Shown here in pieces: positions 43,681 to 54,364 of a stretch of DNA of 64,000 nucleotides. How positions within the stretch are numbered: the first letter of the stretch is position 1; each line of letters begins with the position of its first letter. The notes under the pieces are model-generated. The model ran no database searches, was not told the DNA's origin, and saw only the letters and a program-made list of their open reading frames with translations. Source of the DNA: Cordylochernes scorpioides (taxonomy: Eukaryota; Arthropoda; Arachnida; Pseudoscorpiones; Chernetidae); NCBI GenBank assembly GCA_030710605.1, contig CP092877.1:46422406-46486405 (forward strand), read 5' to 3'. The position numbers and the translations under genes were made by a program.

Positions 43681-43902
43681 TGTTGTGTATAAAAGTGGGC
43701 CTTGTATTTGAAATGATAAGGTATGAGTTGATTTTAAATGTTTTAATTATCTAGGAATGAGATTACATAATATAACACACAATAAAAGTACATACTTGAG
43801 GTGTGACATTGAAGGCGGTAAACAATGCTTATTCGATTACATCGTATATTTACAACACAACGTTGTCGAATCTATTTCTAACATTATTAAAAATATATAA
43901 CA
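43681..43902 (-). repeat. 5' LTR of gypsy A
   Basis: 222 bp, similar to 12,848-13,078. On the minus strand it is followed by TTTGGCGACAAGGG, the probable primer binding site. CCTGC duplication at 43,903-43,907. Confidence 0.9.
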
Positions 43903-43907
43903 CCTGC

Positions 43908-45030
43908 CTCTTCCCTGACGGAGATCCTGTCCCAAGCCTCCCCAGCCTGGTCATAGTGCTTTGCATATATTCTGCTTTACGCGGCCATTGGGGCTTAAAA
44001 ATCATTTTATTTTGGTTAGCAGCCCGTAAATAAAGATATTTCCGTTATTTTAAGTATTTTTTTATAATTAAAAATGCATCAATTCTTTAGAAAATATTTG
44101 TTTAATGTCAAAAATCGAAAATTTGAAAATATACTTAATAAAATCGTATGCCTTTATAATGTTAAATTCCAAACTAATTGTACATTTTTATTTTGCTGAA
44201 GAGAAAATTTAATTTTTTAAAAATATATCGAAAGTTATAATAACGACAATGTATGTATTTTTAAAGCCATTTTTAAGAACTCTCATTTTAAGTTGAACAT
44301 ATATTTGAATTTTGCGCATTTCAAAGAATATCAAATAGATTTTTTCAAATTAATAAGAAGTATTTACTCAAGATCTACACATAAATTTGCGGGGAAAAGA
44401 CATTTTAAAAGATTTGACCTAATTTTTTATTCAATTTGGAACTATTTTGTCAAATCAATGAGCTACAGATAATAATGGACCACCGAAAATAGGTATATTA
44501 TTTCAACCAATCATTTCATTATATTGTTCAGATAAAAAATGATATCAATCGAAGAATTCGAGATTCTTTTATATCTTCAATATGAATGGAATTTTATGAT
44601 CACAGAATATATATCAGATTCTAATAAGGAGCCAGGGCTGCAAATTCTAGCCGTAGGAAACGGACGCGTCGAAACCTCAAGGGCAAGTGCAGATCTGCAA
44701 AATTGGCTTTGTGAATTTATCATCTTGAGCGGAACAAGGGCTGCAATATATGGCCCTCAACATAGATCCCTTGTGAAGCGATATGGAGGCGACAAAGTCT
44801 GCTCTTTGGCATAGGATGATTGGAACTCGATGGATCAGGGCTGAAATAACGCCCTTGGCAGTTCTCCACATGGATATATTTATGTACGGTCAAGACGACA
44901 GAGATGCCAAAAAAAATTCCCTCTCTTTGCTACATTACCCACAAAATTAAAACCATCTGTATTTATTTATAATTTTTATCCCTTACTTGTGGCAACATAT
45001 GTTACTAGCTGTTTAGAATCAGATAAAAAG
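43908..45030. other. Intergenic, AT-rich; no gene recognised
   Basis: This is the right flank of gypsy A. The longest open frame (44,539-44,814, 91 codons) has no recognisable motif. Nothing else stands out apart from AT richness. Confidence 0.5.
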
Positions 45031-45355
45031 AAGGGGATCAGTGGAAGGAGAGTCTAAACCATTGATTTTCCACCACTATGTCCCGGGTTCGATTCCTGCA
45101 TTGGGCACTTTTTTCTGATAAAAAAAAAAAATTCTCCAATGGCCCCCGATTTTTGCAAAAGTCCAATCCCACCAGCGAGTGCAAGTAACCAAAACGAGGC
45201 TCTGGTAAAATTGTAAGTGCAAAAGTCGAACTGCTTTCACATGTGTAGACATGTGGTGGTGCACTTACAGTAAAGGCAGTTGCCTACTTCTACCCACCAG
45301 GATTATAATGGCCTGTACCCTGTGTACTAGGGATAAGCAAAAAAAAAAAAAAGAA
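45031..45355 (+). mobile_element. Full-length tRNA-derived SINE (copy 2)
   Basis: It starts GGGGATCAGTGGAAGG, has a B-box (GGTTCGATTCC), the central GTGCAAGTAACC, and ends with GTACTAGGGATAAGC plus an A tail. It is oriented opposite to most other copies. Confidence 0.88.
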
Positions 45356-45889
45356 AGATCTTCAATGCTGCGCTGTGTTTGTATTCTCGCTGGGATTGAT
45401 TTACCACCTCATATATATATATCGGAGCTCGCCAAGATATCACAACGTTAATACTTTGATCCATCTAGAACTGTTTTTACCTTCATGTGGATTGTTCAGG
45501 ACGATAAGAAAAGCTTATTGAGAAGCTGATGGGCTGCAGTGTCTATAACCTCTATATTTCTTCATTACTTTTTGCTAGACATCAATCATCAAATACACTC
45601 ATGGACAAATATGTATCATCCTGTGATGTCTTCCCTAATTTTATCTACGTGTCATTTTGATGTGTGTTGGATAGATTAGGGAAGACAAACTGAAGATCGC
45701 ATAGAGGTCACTGAGGATGGAATTCGTGTAATCTTTACACAAGGGGATAAGAAGCAACAACACTCAACAACAACATCATCATCCAAAAAAAAAAGAGAGA
45801 AAACACAAGAAAGAATAAGGTTTTAAATATAAATTTTAATATATATAAATTTCTATCTTTATTACAAGTATAATTTAGTATTTGTTGTC
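45356..45889. other. Intergenic sequence with a small hairpin
   Basis: No gene. GTCTTCCCTAAT near 45,628 and ATTAGGGAAGAC near 45,677 can pair across about 35 bases. This may be a short MITE or a chance structure. Confidence 0.4.
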
Positions 45890-47669
45890 TTTTATTGTAG
45901 ATGTAGAGGGTGGTAGAGGTAGGAAGGAATTACTCTGAAAACAAAGGAAGTGGGGGGATGACAAAAAATGAAGAACTAAATATGGGAAGGGGGTGAAGAG
46001 GAAAAAAATGATGAATGTGCAAATTAATGTGAGATTAAAAACTAGCATTTTTTTCATGATCATGATGTGATATAAATGTATAAGAGAATATGAACATAAC
46101 AAGATAATTGTGCAATCATTTTTGATTTACAAAAACAAACAAAAAATGTAAAGCACACACAAAAAAAAAAAAAAGAAACATACAAACAAATACATACACA
46201 CAAGAGAAAGGCTATATATATATATAATGTTTTAAAATATATATAATTATAAAATTCTATTTCTCTTTTCTGTGTCATTTATTGAAAAAAAAAAGTTGCT
46301 CTATATTTATATATATATAAAATAAAAAAAGATAAATGCTATATTGATATTTAAAAAATAAGCTAGAAATATTATATATAAACATATATATATATATATA
46401 TAAAGGTTTTTTTTTTAAAAGTATGGTTATATTCTAAAATTGAAAAAAAAAAAAAAAAAAAAAAGTTTGCGCTTAATTTTTATCAATAAATTTTAAATGG
46501 AAGGGAGAGAAAAGATGAAAAAAAAAAAATTTAACCTAGGTAGGTTTCAGGTTATTAAAATTTTAAAACATTGGAAAATTTTATATTTCCTAATTCTGAA
46601 AAAAAAAAAAAAAAAAAGGATAATAATTTTAAAATGCTGAAGTAACACAACAAAACAGATCACTGTTTCCCAATAACCAAAAAGGATAAAAAAAATAATT
46701 GATTGAACACAAAAAAAAAAAAAGAGAAGAGTGTGGGACAAAGTTTCATATAAAAAAATTTAAACAGAGAATAAATGATAATAATTCAATGAATAAAAAA
46801 TAAAAGATGCGGCAACACTGCCAAATTTATAAATATGGCCAAAAAAAATAATATTTTGACAAAGTGCACAATTGAGATCACCCAAATAAAAAAAAATGTC
46901 AACAAAAGATCTACAACACTTCAAATGCTAAAAAAAAAAAAAAAAAATCATAACCAAATACAAAGATTTAAATATTTTTAAAACACAATTTCTTTTTTAA
47001 TTTTTGTATTTCACTATTTTTTCCTAACAAACATGAAAATATGAACTAAAAAAAAAAAAAATAATAATAATAAAAGATATTAAAAAAAAAAAAGCAATAA
47101 CAAAAACTATTTTGGTATTGGTTTTTTATATATATATGGAGGTGTGTAAATTATTTATATATTTATACTATGTACAAAATATATATATAAATATATACAA
47201 GTATTAATTATATATAGAGAAAGAGAGAGAAGATTTAGAAGAGAAGTTTTTAGGAAAAGAAAAGGAGGGTGAAAGAAACAAAGTTTATGTACAGTAGCTA
47301 AATGGATGAGTATTATGAAGAAAGAGGGCCAATCTACCATCATCACATAGAGCTAACTTGCCAGATTAGCTTTGTCCCTTTGACGTGAGCAGTGGGGCTA
47401 TGAAAGTTGCATATATCTGTGGGAAAGATGTCTTGCAAAACCAAATTCTCCTCAAGGTGTGGCAAAACCCACACCAGATATGATTGGAGCACTAAATAGT
47501 TGAAAGTAAGCCATGTTTGTCCTAAAGATCTAAAGTGTGGGGAAATGAGTGATTTAAACAAAACATGAATAATCTTCCTAATGATGTCTAAGGGGGAAAC
47601 AGAAAAAAGGAAGACATCTTTCACCTCTGGAGCAGCAAGGGAAGGAAGGAGCTGTACAGTGAGGGGGTG
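45890..47669 (-). other. Asx: Probable 3' UTR of Asx, U-rich
   Basis: It lies directly downstream of the Asx stop codon. It is extremely AT-rich, with at least ten A runs of 10 bases or more on the plus strand (U runs in the transcript) between 46,100 and 47,100. Minus-strand AATAAA motifs occur at 45,891-45,896 and 45,858-45,863; the true end is not determined by sequence alone. Confidence 0.5.
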
Positions 47670-49171
47670 TCATCGAATGAGGCAAGTTACACAGAGCTGT
47701 GTGGGTCCCATGCAGTCTTTGTGGCAGAAAGCCCCGCACTTGAGGCACATTATCATGGCCTTGCGGTTGCAAGTGCAATCAGCTGGGATGGCGCCAGTGC
47801 CTCCATTGAGCAGTGTAATGTTGCCTGATGGGGGAGGGGGCCGGGGCTGCTCCACCGCGGGAGGGGGCGGTGGTGGAGGAGGGGCTACATTGACTGTCAC
47901 CAGGACATGGCGGTTGGGAGTTCTGGGCGGGGGCAATGGGGGAGGGCTTTCTTTCTTCAGTAGGTCATGATAGCTGGCCGAGCGTGTCAAACAGGGGGCT
48001 TTCACCGGGTAGTCAAAGGCTGGGGCACTGGAAGGCCTCTTCCTCTGGTAGGTGTGGTCGTCATCCGGCTTCCATCCTGGAGAGATGAAGGAGTCCACTG
48101 TCACTATCAGCGGCCTGCGAGTAATAGGAGGCCTTCCATTGGGAGGTGGGGCCTTGAGTATTGCTGGTTGTTTCTCTTCCTTGAGGGCAGGAGGGGGATC
48201 TTCTTGTACTGGTGCTGCTGGTTCTGTCGGCTCCTCCACAACAGCTGGAATTGTCCTTTCTTCAGGCCTATTAACCTCACTCTCTGCAGCTTCCAAGGAT
48301 TCATGATTCGAAGAAGCCAGCTTCTCTGGTGGAGCTGGGGTTGCAGCATGCTCTACTTCCATTGAGGGAGATGTAGTGGCACTAAGTTGGCAGACTCAGT
48401 AAAACTCTTTGGCGTCACATCCACAGACATCTCTAAGGAGTCATCGTCCAGCAAAAATTCATCTGAAGAGTCATTTTCCAGGGTGAGGCCTTCAGAAGAA
48501 TCATTCTCTAGGGTCAGTCCTTCTGAGGAATCCATGGACAGCTCATTGTCCACACCATCTAAAGTGATCGCTTTATCTGTGGCAGGGTGGGTGGACGACT
48601 GAACCAGAGAGTGAGTGCTAGAGGGGGAATCACAATCCTGGTCCAGATCTATCACTTCTGGAGATTTGACTTCAGGACGAGAAACTTCTGAAGTCACCTC
48701 TGCTTTCTCTGTAGGCTCCCCGACCTTCATCCCTTCAGTAGCTCCAGGAAGGGGGACCTCAGGTGGGGGTTTAGAAGTCTCACAAGGTGGGAGGACCGGG
48801 GCCACATCACCTCCCACCTCAGAAGTAACTTCCTCCTCCTCATCTCCAGTAGGCTGACTATCTGAAGAGCCCATCTCCAAGGTGGCCAAGAATTCATTCC
48901 CTGCCTTCAATATCATCCCCTCCTTGCTGGGTAAGGGGGAACTCCTGGGCTCTGCTGAAGCTGGCGCAGGCAGGGTGTCATTGCTGGGCTCTTCCTCGCT
49001 GACATGAGGGGAATATTCAGGCGCTGCTGAGTCTGCTAGATCAGGAGGCTTGGGATCCTCAGGGCCCTCGCAGGGGACTTCAGCAGCTTCTTGGGCTGGC
49101 AAGGACTTTTCAGCTGGCTCCTGGTCTGTTACCTCCATTGGCTCCAAGGCAGGCTGCACATACACCAGTCT
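47670..49171 (-). CDS. Asx: Asx (Additional sex combs) last coding exon with PHD finger
   Basis: The minus strand runs from [20 protein letters not shown] through an acidic, Ser/Pro-rich middle to a proline-rich stretch ([20 protein letters not shown]) and the C-terminal atypical PHD finger. The finger reads [20 protein letters not shown] then [15 protein letters not shown] and a stop, closely resembling the ASXL1-3 C-terminus. ASX is the partner of the Calypso/BAP1 deubiquitinase (PR-DUB), acting on H2AK119ub in chromatin. The acceptor chosen (AG at 49,172-49,173) keeps phase 0 with the upstream exon. The frame switches once between 48,353 and 48,390; a missing base near CTCCCTC would explain it. 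Confidence 0.9.
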
Positions 49172-49866
49172 CTTAGTGCCTCAACTCAATAAAATAATCT
49201 CATGTATCAATATTGGGGGGGGGGTGAAAACATCAGGCTTCCAGGAATACTTTTTTTTTTTCTCTTTCTTTTGTATTATGAAATTTTACTAGGATCAGGT
49301 GGATAAATGAAGAAAAAAGGCATATTCTGATCACACAACTAAAAGTTTCTAATGGCTTGTAACATTTGTTGGAATAATATGGTGCAAGCCCTCAGAAACT
49401 TTTAGTTGCATGATCAGGAGATATGCCTTTTTTCTTAATTTATCCCTAGAAGCCTGATGTTATCACCCTAACAGTGCCTCCACATCAGGTGGTCAATTAA
49501 TGTGTCTATAAATATGGATGATCCAGGATCAGCTAGATTGAATTAAATAAATTTAAAAATATTTGCAGAGTTTCTTTATTCAGATATTGGGAGGCAAGCT
49601 TTCGCGCTTCATCAGGCCACTGGCTCCGCATTATTTAATTCAATCATAATTTATTTGCATCTATATTTCAAGATCAACTCAATGTTAGTAGGGAGCAAAC
49701 CTCTCCTACATTTGTTCAGCTTACAAAGTCTAAACTCCCAATTTCAGGAACAATTGGAGCAATTCCTAAAGAAGATCTTCCAACCCCACCAATAAGGGAC
49801 CCCATGTAAGTGCAAACTCCATGCGGTGAACTCTCAGTATAATTTGTGAGGAAGGAAGGAACTCAC
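49172..49866 (-). other. Asx: Asx intron with a hairpin MITE
   Basis: Bounded by donor GTGAGT (minus strand, 49,861-49,866) and the acceptor near 49,172. It contains MITE family 1 at 49,291-49,456, a G10 run near 49,215 and a motif CTTTCGCGCTTCATCAGG near 49,600, a type of sequence seen in dispersed repeats. Confidence 0.6.
49291..49456. mobile_element. Hairpin MITE, family 1 (copy a)
   Basis: Inverted arms begin GGATCAGGTGGATAAAT and end ATTTATCCCTAGAAGCC. The inner arms carry CAACTAAAAGTTTCTAATGG and the reverse complement. It is related to 50,234-50,452 and 55,768-55,964. No ORF. Confidence 0.75.
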
Positions 49867-50001
49867 CGGAGCGTCAGGCCGGTCAATGACCAACAACACA
49901 GGCTGAGAGTCCAGGAGAACTCCGCTGCTCTCGGAGATGTAGATGTCCAGGTTGTTGTTGGACAGCACAATGTACTGCTCGGCCGCTGCTGGGGGGCTGG
50001 G
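49867..50001 (-). CDS. Asx: Asx internal exon
   Basis: 135 bp, phase 0 at both ends, 45 codons: a Pro/Ala start, then EQYIVLSNNNLDIYISESSG and VLLDSQPVLLVIDRPDAP. Acceptor TTGCAG and donor CCG|GTGAGT are both good. GC content is much higher than the flanking intron, as in the other Asx exons. I do not recognise a named domain. Confidence 0.85.
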
Positions 50002-50120
50002 CTGCAACATTACCTTTGGTAACATTCCTGGCTAGCTCTCCATCAATAACCCCACATCTAACCATCCTCTCCAAGTAGAGACATTTATTAATGTGGAAAA
50101 ATAGGTTTTTTTTTTGGTTA

Positions 50121-50232
50121 TCCCTAGTACAGGCCATGATAATCATGGTGGGTAGAAGTAGGCGGCTGCTTTTACTCTAAGTGCACCACATGTCTACACG
50201 TGTGAAAAGCAGTTCGACTTTGCACTTACAAA
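50121..50232 (-). mobile_element. SINE 3' part (copy 3)
   Basis: Contains the 3' half of the SINE on the minus strand (plus-strand words TATCCCTAGTACAGGCCATG and AAAGCAGTTCGACTTTGCAC). The tRNA-like head is absent. It abuts the MITE at 50,234. Confidence 0.8.
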
Positions 50233-50233
50233 T

Positions 50234-50452
50234 GAAAAAATAGTACAGAATTGAAATGGTACTGGGATCAGGTAGATAAATTAATAAAAAGGCATCTCCT
50301 GATTGTACAACTAAAAATTGCTAATGGCTTATGCCATTTGTCCAATAAACAACTGATCGTTGATTCTTTTTTTAGTTGCATGATCAGGAAATGCTTTTTC
50401 TTAATTTATCCATCTGATCCCAGTACAATTTCACTTTTGTACTATTTTTTTT
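50234..50452. mobile_element. Hairpin MITE, family 1 (copy b), most complete
   Basis: About 50-bp terminal inverted repeats: AAAAAATAGTACAGAATTG ... CTGGGATCAGGTAGATAAAT on the left and the matching ATTTATCCATCTGATCCCAG ... TTTTGTACTATTTTTT on the right. It has no coding capacity. A partial inner arm also lies at 50,685-50,737. Confidence 0.85.
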
Positions 50453-51289
50453 CCACATAGTTTGGTGTTCTCGTGCACTTCTGGCCTTATTTACCCATTT
50501 CATGATTTTTCAGGATGTCTGAAAACCAGTTTTTTGGTCGTTGAGGTGCAGCTTATACCACGCTGATGAGGGCCAACATCTCAAAACGCAAACGAGGTTA
50601 GATGTTCTTGATTAATCAAGAAAGGGTATTTGGAAAATTCTAAAATAATAAAAACCAAAGATTAGTTGATATTTATTTTGGCCCATTATTATGGCACAGG
50701 CCATCAGCAACTTTTAGTTGCATGATCAGGAGATGCCTTACATTTATTAATGATGCTTAGAGAGTATAAATCAACCATTGACTGAACGCACCCAACCAAC
50801 TTCAGTAAAACCTTGCTATGGCAACTTTCGCTCTACCTATGGTTCCCATACATATGGCGTGACTATTTCTGAGTATTAGGTCATAAAAACCTAGGAAAGG
50901 TTTGCTATATCCATGGTTCATTTTGATGAGGTATTACTGCTATTGTGAGAGGTTAAAACAAAACCCAATTAATAATGCCAAGAGATCTATATGCAAAGTC
51001 CATTATCAGGAGACAGGCTTGGAAACACAATATTTAGATATTGGCATATGTCAATGGTAGGAAAAGCTAATATAAAGAGTAGTGCAGAGAATACGTACAA
51101 AAGGAAAATTTATGATAGCCAACTCTTTTCTGATAAACTTGAATGAGAAAAACTTCAAACCTCTCTGGCTGTTATTAACTTTTTCAATTGAAAACAAAAT
51201 AAATAGCAAACAAGAGAGGATGGACAACCCCATAAAAACAATAATATTTATAGGTATGATAACTTTACTAGGAATAACCACTTAGGAAT

Positions 51290-51560
51290 AAACTCCGCCT
51301 TTTTAGGTCCCAAGCCCGGATGAAAAAGGAGGAGGGGGAGCAGTAAGAGCTGGCCCGGCTGATAGTACCCTGTATGGGCTCCTAATCCAGGGATAAAGGA
51401 TGAGCAGCGTTTGTATTCCATGTTAGGAGCAGCTGCACATGGCGTCTGTTCCTCATGTCAGAAGCGGCTATTTATTTTGGAGCTAAGTCGGCCTGCCACT
51501 GAGTAGTGCTCCCAGTTTTAAGGCACAAAGGCAGACACATTCTACTTCACCCAGACCCTA
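51290..51560. repeat. Dispersed repeat, copy 1
   Basis: About 260 bp that reappears at 52,676-52,955 with moderate divergence (shared CCCAAGCCCGGATGAAAAAG, GGATGAGCAGCGTTTGTA and GGCAGACACATTCTACTTCA). I cannot assign the family; it may be the 5' part of a LINE or an internal duplication of the gene. Confidence 0.75.
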
Positions 51561-51624
51561 ATATGATTGAGTGGAGATAAGGAAGAAGAAAGACTAGGAA
51601 TTAACTGGGATGTGAAGGCCTTAC

Positions 51625-51699
51625 CTCTTGTGAGGGCTGCGGGGTGACAGCAGCCTTTATGGAGGTGATGACTGGAGCCGTGGTGGAGGTTTCTGCAGG
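51625..51699 (-). CDS. Asx: Asx internal exon (25 codons)
   Basis: 75 bp reading PAETSTTAPVITSIKAAVTP then QPSQE. Phase 0 at both ends; acceptor GGTGCAG, donor GAG|GTAAGG. It fits exactly between the exons at 52,007 and 50,001 in frame. Ser/Thr/Pro-rich and probably disordered. Confidence 0.75.
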
Positions 51700-51717
51700 C
51701 TGCACCGTCAGCAATAA

Positions 51718-51900
51718 TCTTAAAACAGGATTAACAACTTTGGAATAAATACAAGAAAATAAGACCTAATTCAAATAATTTAATAGTGTGTGAAGTTTCA
51801 GCAACAGCATTGTCACACACTATTAATTATTTGGATTAGGTCTTATTTTCTTGTATTATAATATATAATCCAAATTGTGCTTTATCAACTTTGGAATAAA
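51718..51900. mobile_element. Hairpin MITE, family 2 (copy a)
   Basis: Arms read AATAAGACCTAATTCAAATAA and its complement around 51,840 (ATTTGGATTAGGTCTTATTT), with GTGTGTGA / TCACACAC inside and ATCCAAATTGTGC at the outer right end. It belongs to the family at 57.0, 62.4 and 63.6 kb. Confidence 0.78.
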
Positions 51901-52006
51901 TGGACTATCTACTGAGATTGCCACCATCATACCATCCTCATCAAAAATTTGTTAAAACCCACCACTACCATCATCATCAGTCCAGACAGGTGTGTTGTGA
52001 ACTTAC

Positions 52007-52089
52007 ATGAAGAGGGGCGGGTGTTGTGGGTCGGGACAAGGCCGGCAGAGAAGGCTGAGACTCCCCTGGGGTGGGAGGCCGTGTCAGTT
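52007..52089 (-). CDS. Asx: Asx internal exon
   Basis: 83 bp; after two bases completing a Glu codon it reads LTRPPTPGESQPSLPALSRP then TTPAPLH. Acceptor CCCCCAG|AA, donor CAT|GTAAGT. Its phase matches the alanine-rich exon at 58,082 (…CCA G|AA CTG…), which fixes which frame of that exon is real. Pro/Ser-rich, no named domain. Confidence 0.75.
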
Positions 52090-52675
52090 CTGGGGGTTCT
52101 ACACACATCCCTCAACCTCCTCATTCCAACTCCTTCATCACATCTCACAGGAAACAAATCAAAGGATAACACCATTAAATCCAAATCAGTAAACCCACAT
52201 TTCGGTAACAGCATTGCTACCATCATCAAAACAAAGAGTACTTAGCAGAGAGTTTAACTTATTTGGATTCTTATTCTTGTTACCATTTGAAGTTTGTACA
52301 AGTCTTATTTCTGGGGAAGAGAGAGGGATTCAAGGAGGGGAAACAATGGACTGAAAAACCACTGAACACAAGATTCAAAGGCATCAACTATCAAATATAA
52401 AGAACAAAATCTCTGTATAAAAGAAACCTGACAAAGGTTAAACCTGCAATAAACCATTAACATTTCCTAACAAGTCCAAATTGTGTCTACACTCACCACC
52501 ACAAAAATAATCCCTATTACATCTCTATCAGATATCAGGAGACCAAAATATCACAGAGATCAGTTACTTTTAGTCATCTGACTCTGGAAACTTTCCTATT
52601 TCTGGATGGCTCATCTTTCAGTAGTATTTAATGGCAACTTTTACCTAGCTTGTGGAGCTTACATTCAAACTCTGT

Positions 52676-52955
52676 CTTTGCCGGTCCCAAGCCCGGATGA
52701 AAAAGGAGGAGGGGAAGCAGTAACAAGCTCACTAAAAAACCTGGGCTCGGCTGGCCTGGCTGATAGTACCCTGTAAGGACTCCTGATCCAGGTATACAGG
52801 ATGAGCAGCGTTTGTACTCCATGTTAGGAGCGGCTGCATATGGCGCCTGTTCCTCATGTCAGAGGCGGCCATTTCTTTTGGAGTTAAGTAGGCCTGCTAC
52901 TGAGTAGTGCTCCCAGTCTTAATGACAAAGGCAGACACATTCTACTTCACCCAGT
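52676..52955. repeat. Dispersed repeat, copy 2
   Basis: Second copy of the repeat at 51,290-51,560. It has an extra stretch of about 25 bp after GAAGCAGTAACAAGC and several substitutions. Confidence 0.75.
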
Positions 52956-53357
52956 GTGGAGATAAGAAAGAAGAAGACATTCACAAGGTGATGGATAAAA
53001 AGGAAAGCTATATTTTTCTTACTTGATTGTTGTGCCATAGATTACCCAAGTGTATTGGATACCCACCTAGCAGACAAGGAGAGAGAGGGAGAAATCAACA
53101 AGTCTCCTCCTCCAACACTTACTTCCTTTATAGGAAGTCCTCTATAAACAATCTCTCGCTACCATTCTGGAAGTTTTGTATGAGATCTCTTACAGATAGT
53201 CTAATTCCCCTTCTTATAATCATCGCAAAACCACAACTAGATTCTTGGAGAAAGTCACAATTAGAAAGTCAAATTTATCCCAATTTTCCTTTATTATTAT
53301 TGTAGATGAATGTTTGTTGTTCTATTTCAACTTTGCAGGTCAACAACATAGTTACAC

Positions 53358-53774
53358 TATTAGTAAGAGTTTTTTCTTTCAGATTTGATGGATAATAGGT
53401 CAGCTATTTTAAAGTTCTTTAATTTTTTCAAGACTGCAAGGAGGAAAAAAAGACCTAACAAAGTAAACTGAACTGTGTGGAAATATTTTCTTTTTCACAA
53501 GATGCAACCATTTACTCAATAGTCTACTTCTTCACTGTGTTCTATGCATGCAAAACGATGTATATAGTCTCAACTTTTGTATATAGACATTCTTTCCTTG
53601 TTTTCTTTTTCTTTTAAAAATCTCCTTCAACCTTTTTCTCTTTTCTGAGCAAGGATTCAATTTCTCCCCCTGCTTCTCATTTCTTTTTAGATCCATTTCT
53701 CACAGGAGAATCGTCTGTATAAGACGGAATGTCTTAATAAAGGCTTGTGGATGTGTGTATTAGTAAGAGTTTTT
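53358..53774. mobile_element. Retroposed insert with 17-bp target duplication
   Basis: TATTAGTAAGAGTTTTT occurs at 53,358-53,374 and 53,758-53,774. The 383 bp between ends with a small hairpin (TAAGACGGAATGTCTTA), an AATAAA and GGATGTGTG. A long exact direct repeat with a 3'-type end suggests target-primed reverse transcription of a LINE/SINE tail or a host transcript. No coding is recognised. Confidence 0.65.
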
Positions 53775-54299
53775 AAAACTGCATATGCAAATATTGGAGC
53801 AAAATGAAAGAGTGAAGAAGATGGCTCTATATATTTTATTGAGAAGATGTGCAGTTCTTAAAAAATATACAATTCCAATAATATCCTTTCTATCCAATAT
53901 AAAAACATCAAAATTGTGGAATAAAAGAAAAGGGAGAAAAATGAAATTGTACAATTTGGGAATTTGAAATGAAAAGAGAATAACAAAACCAAATTTGAAA
54001 AAAAAAAGTGAAAGGCATTGCTACAGAAGTGTCATGCATACTTTATTTTTCACCAAATTTAATCTTGTTAGTTTATTTCAAATATAGTTGATGATAGATT
54101 TAACAACCAAACCAGAGTACCAGAAAAATAATTCTGGACTTAAAAACCAAATTTGTTTAACTTTTTAAATTAATTGCCAGAAAATCTTAATAAAATAAAA
54201 AATGCAATTCAGTTTAAATAAATGATCAACTTCATTATTAACAAAAATCTAAAGCTGGGTAAAAAGTTCTGTGTACATTGGAAAAATAATGGTTCTTTA

Positions 54300-54364
54300 A
54301 AAAAAAAAAAAAAAAAAGAGGAGGGGGGGGGGGGGGGGGCAAACAAGCAAAAAAAAAAAAAAAA
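54300..54364. repeat. Homopolymer tract A(n)-G(n)-A(n)
   Basis: About 20 A, then GAGGAGGG leading to a G run of about 17, then CAAACAAGC and another A run of about 16. Such tracts are prone to length error in sequencing. Confidence 0.9.

Larger units (their letters stand above)
12848..43902 (-). mobile_element. Ty3/gypsy retrotransposon gypsy A, expanded to 31 kb by nested insertions
   Basis: Related LTRs of 231 bp (12,848-13,078) and 222 bp (43,681-43,902), TG...CA, are flanked by the 5-bp duplication CCTGC (12,843-12,847 and 43,903-43,907). Between them, on the minus strand, come gag-protease (43,421 down to 41,879), RT start (33,171-32,701), RT end and RNase H (26,255-25,270), integrase core (23,602-23,027) and integrase C-terminus (13,736-13,384). 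Each gap is another element with its own ends. Without insertions the element would be about 4-5 kb, normal for gypsy. No env is seen. Confidence 0.93.

Noticed and set aside
44539..44814. 91-codon open frame in the intergenic region
   Set aside because: No motif, no codon pattern distinct from the surroundings, no splice context linking it to other coding.
48353..48390. Tiny intron between the two frames of the last Asx exon
   Set aside because: The open frames overlap by under 40 bases and there is no donor/acceptor pair at a workable distance; a one-base indel is simpler.
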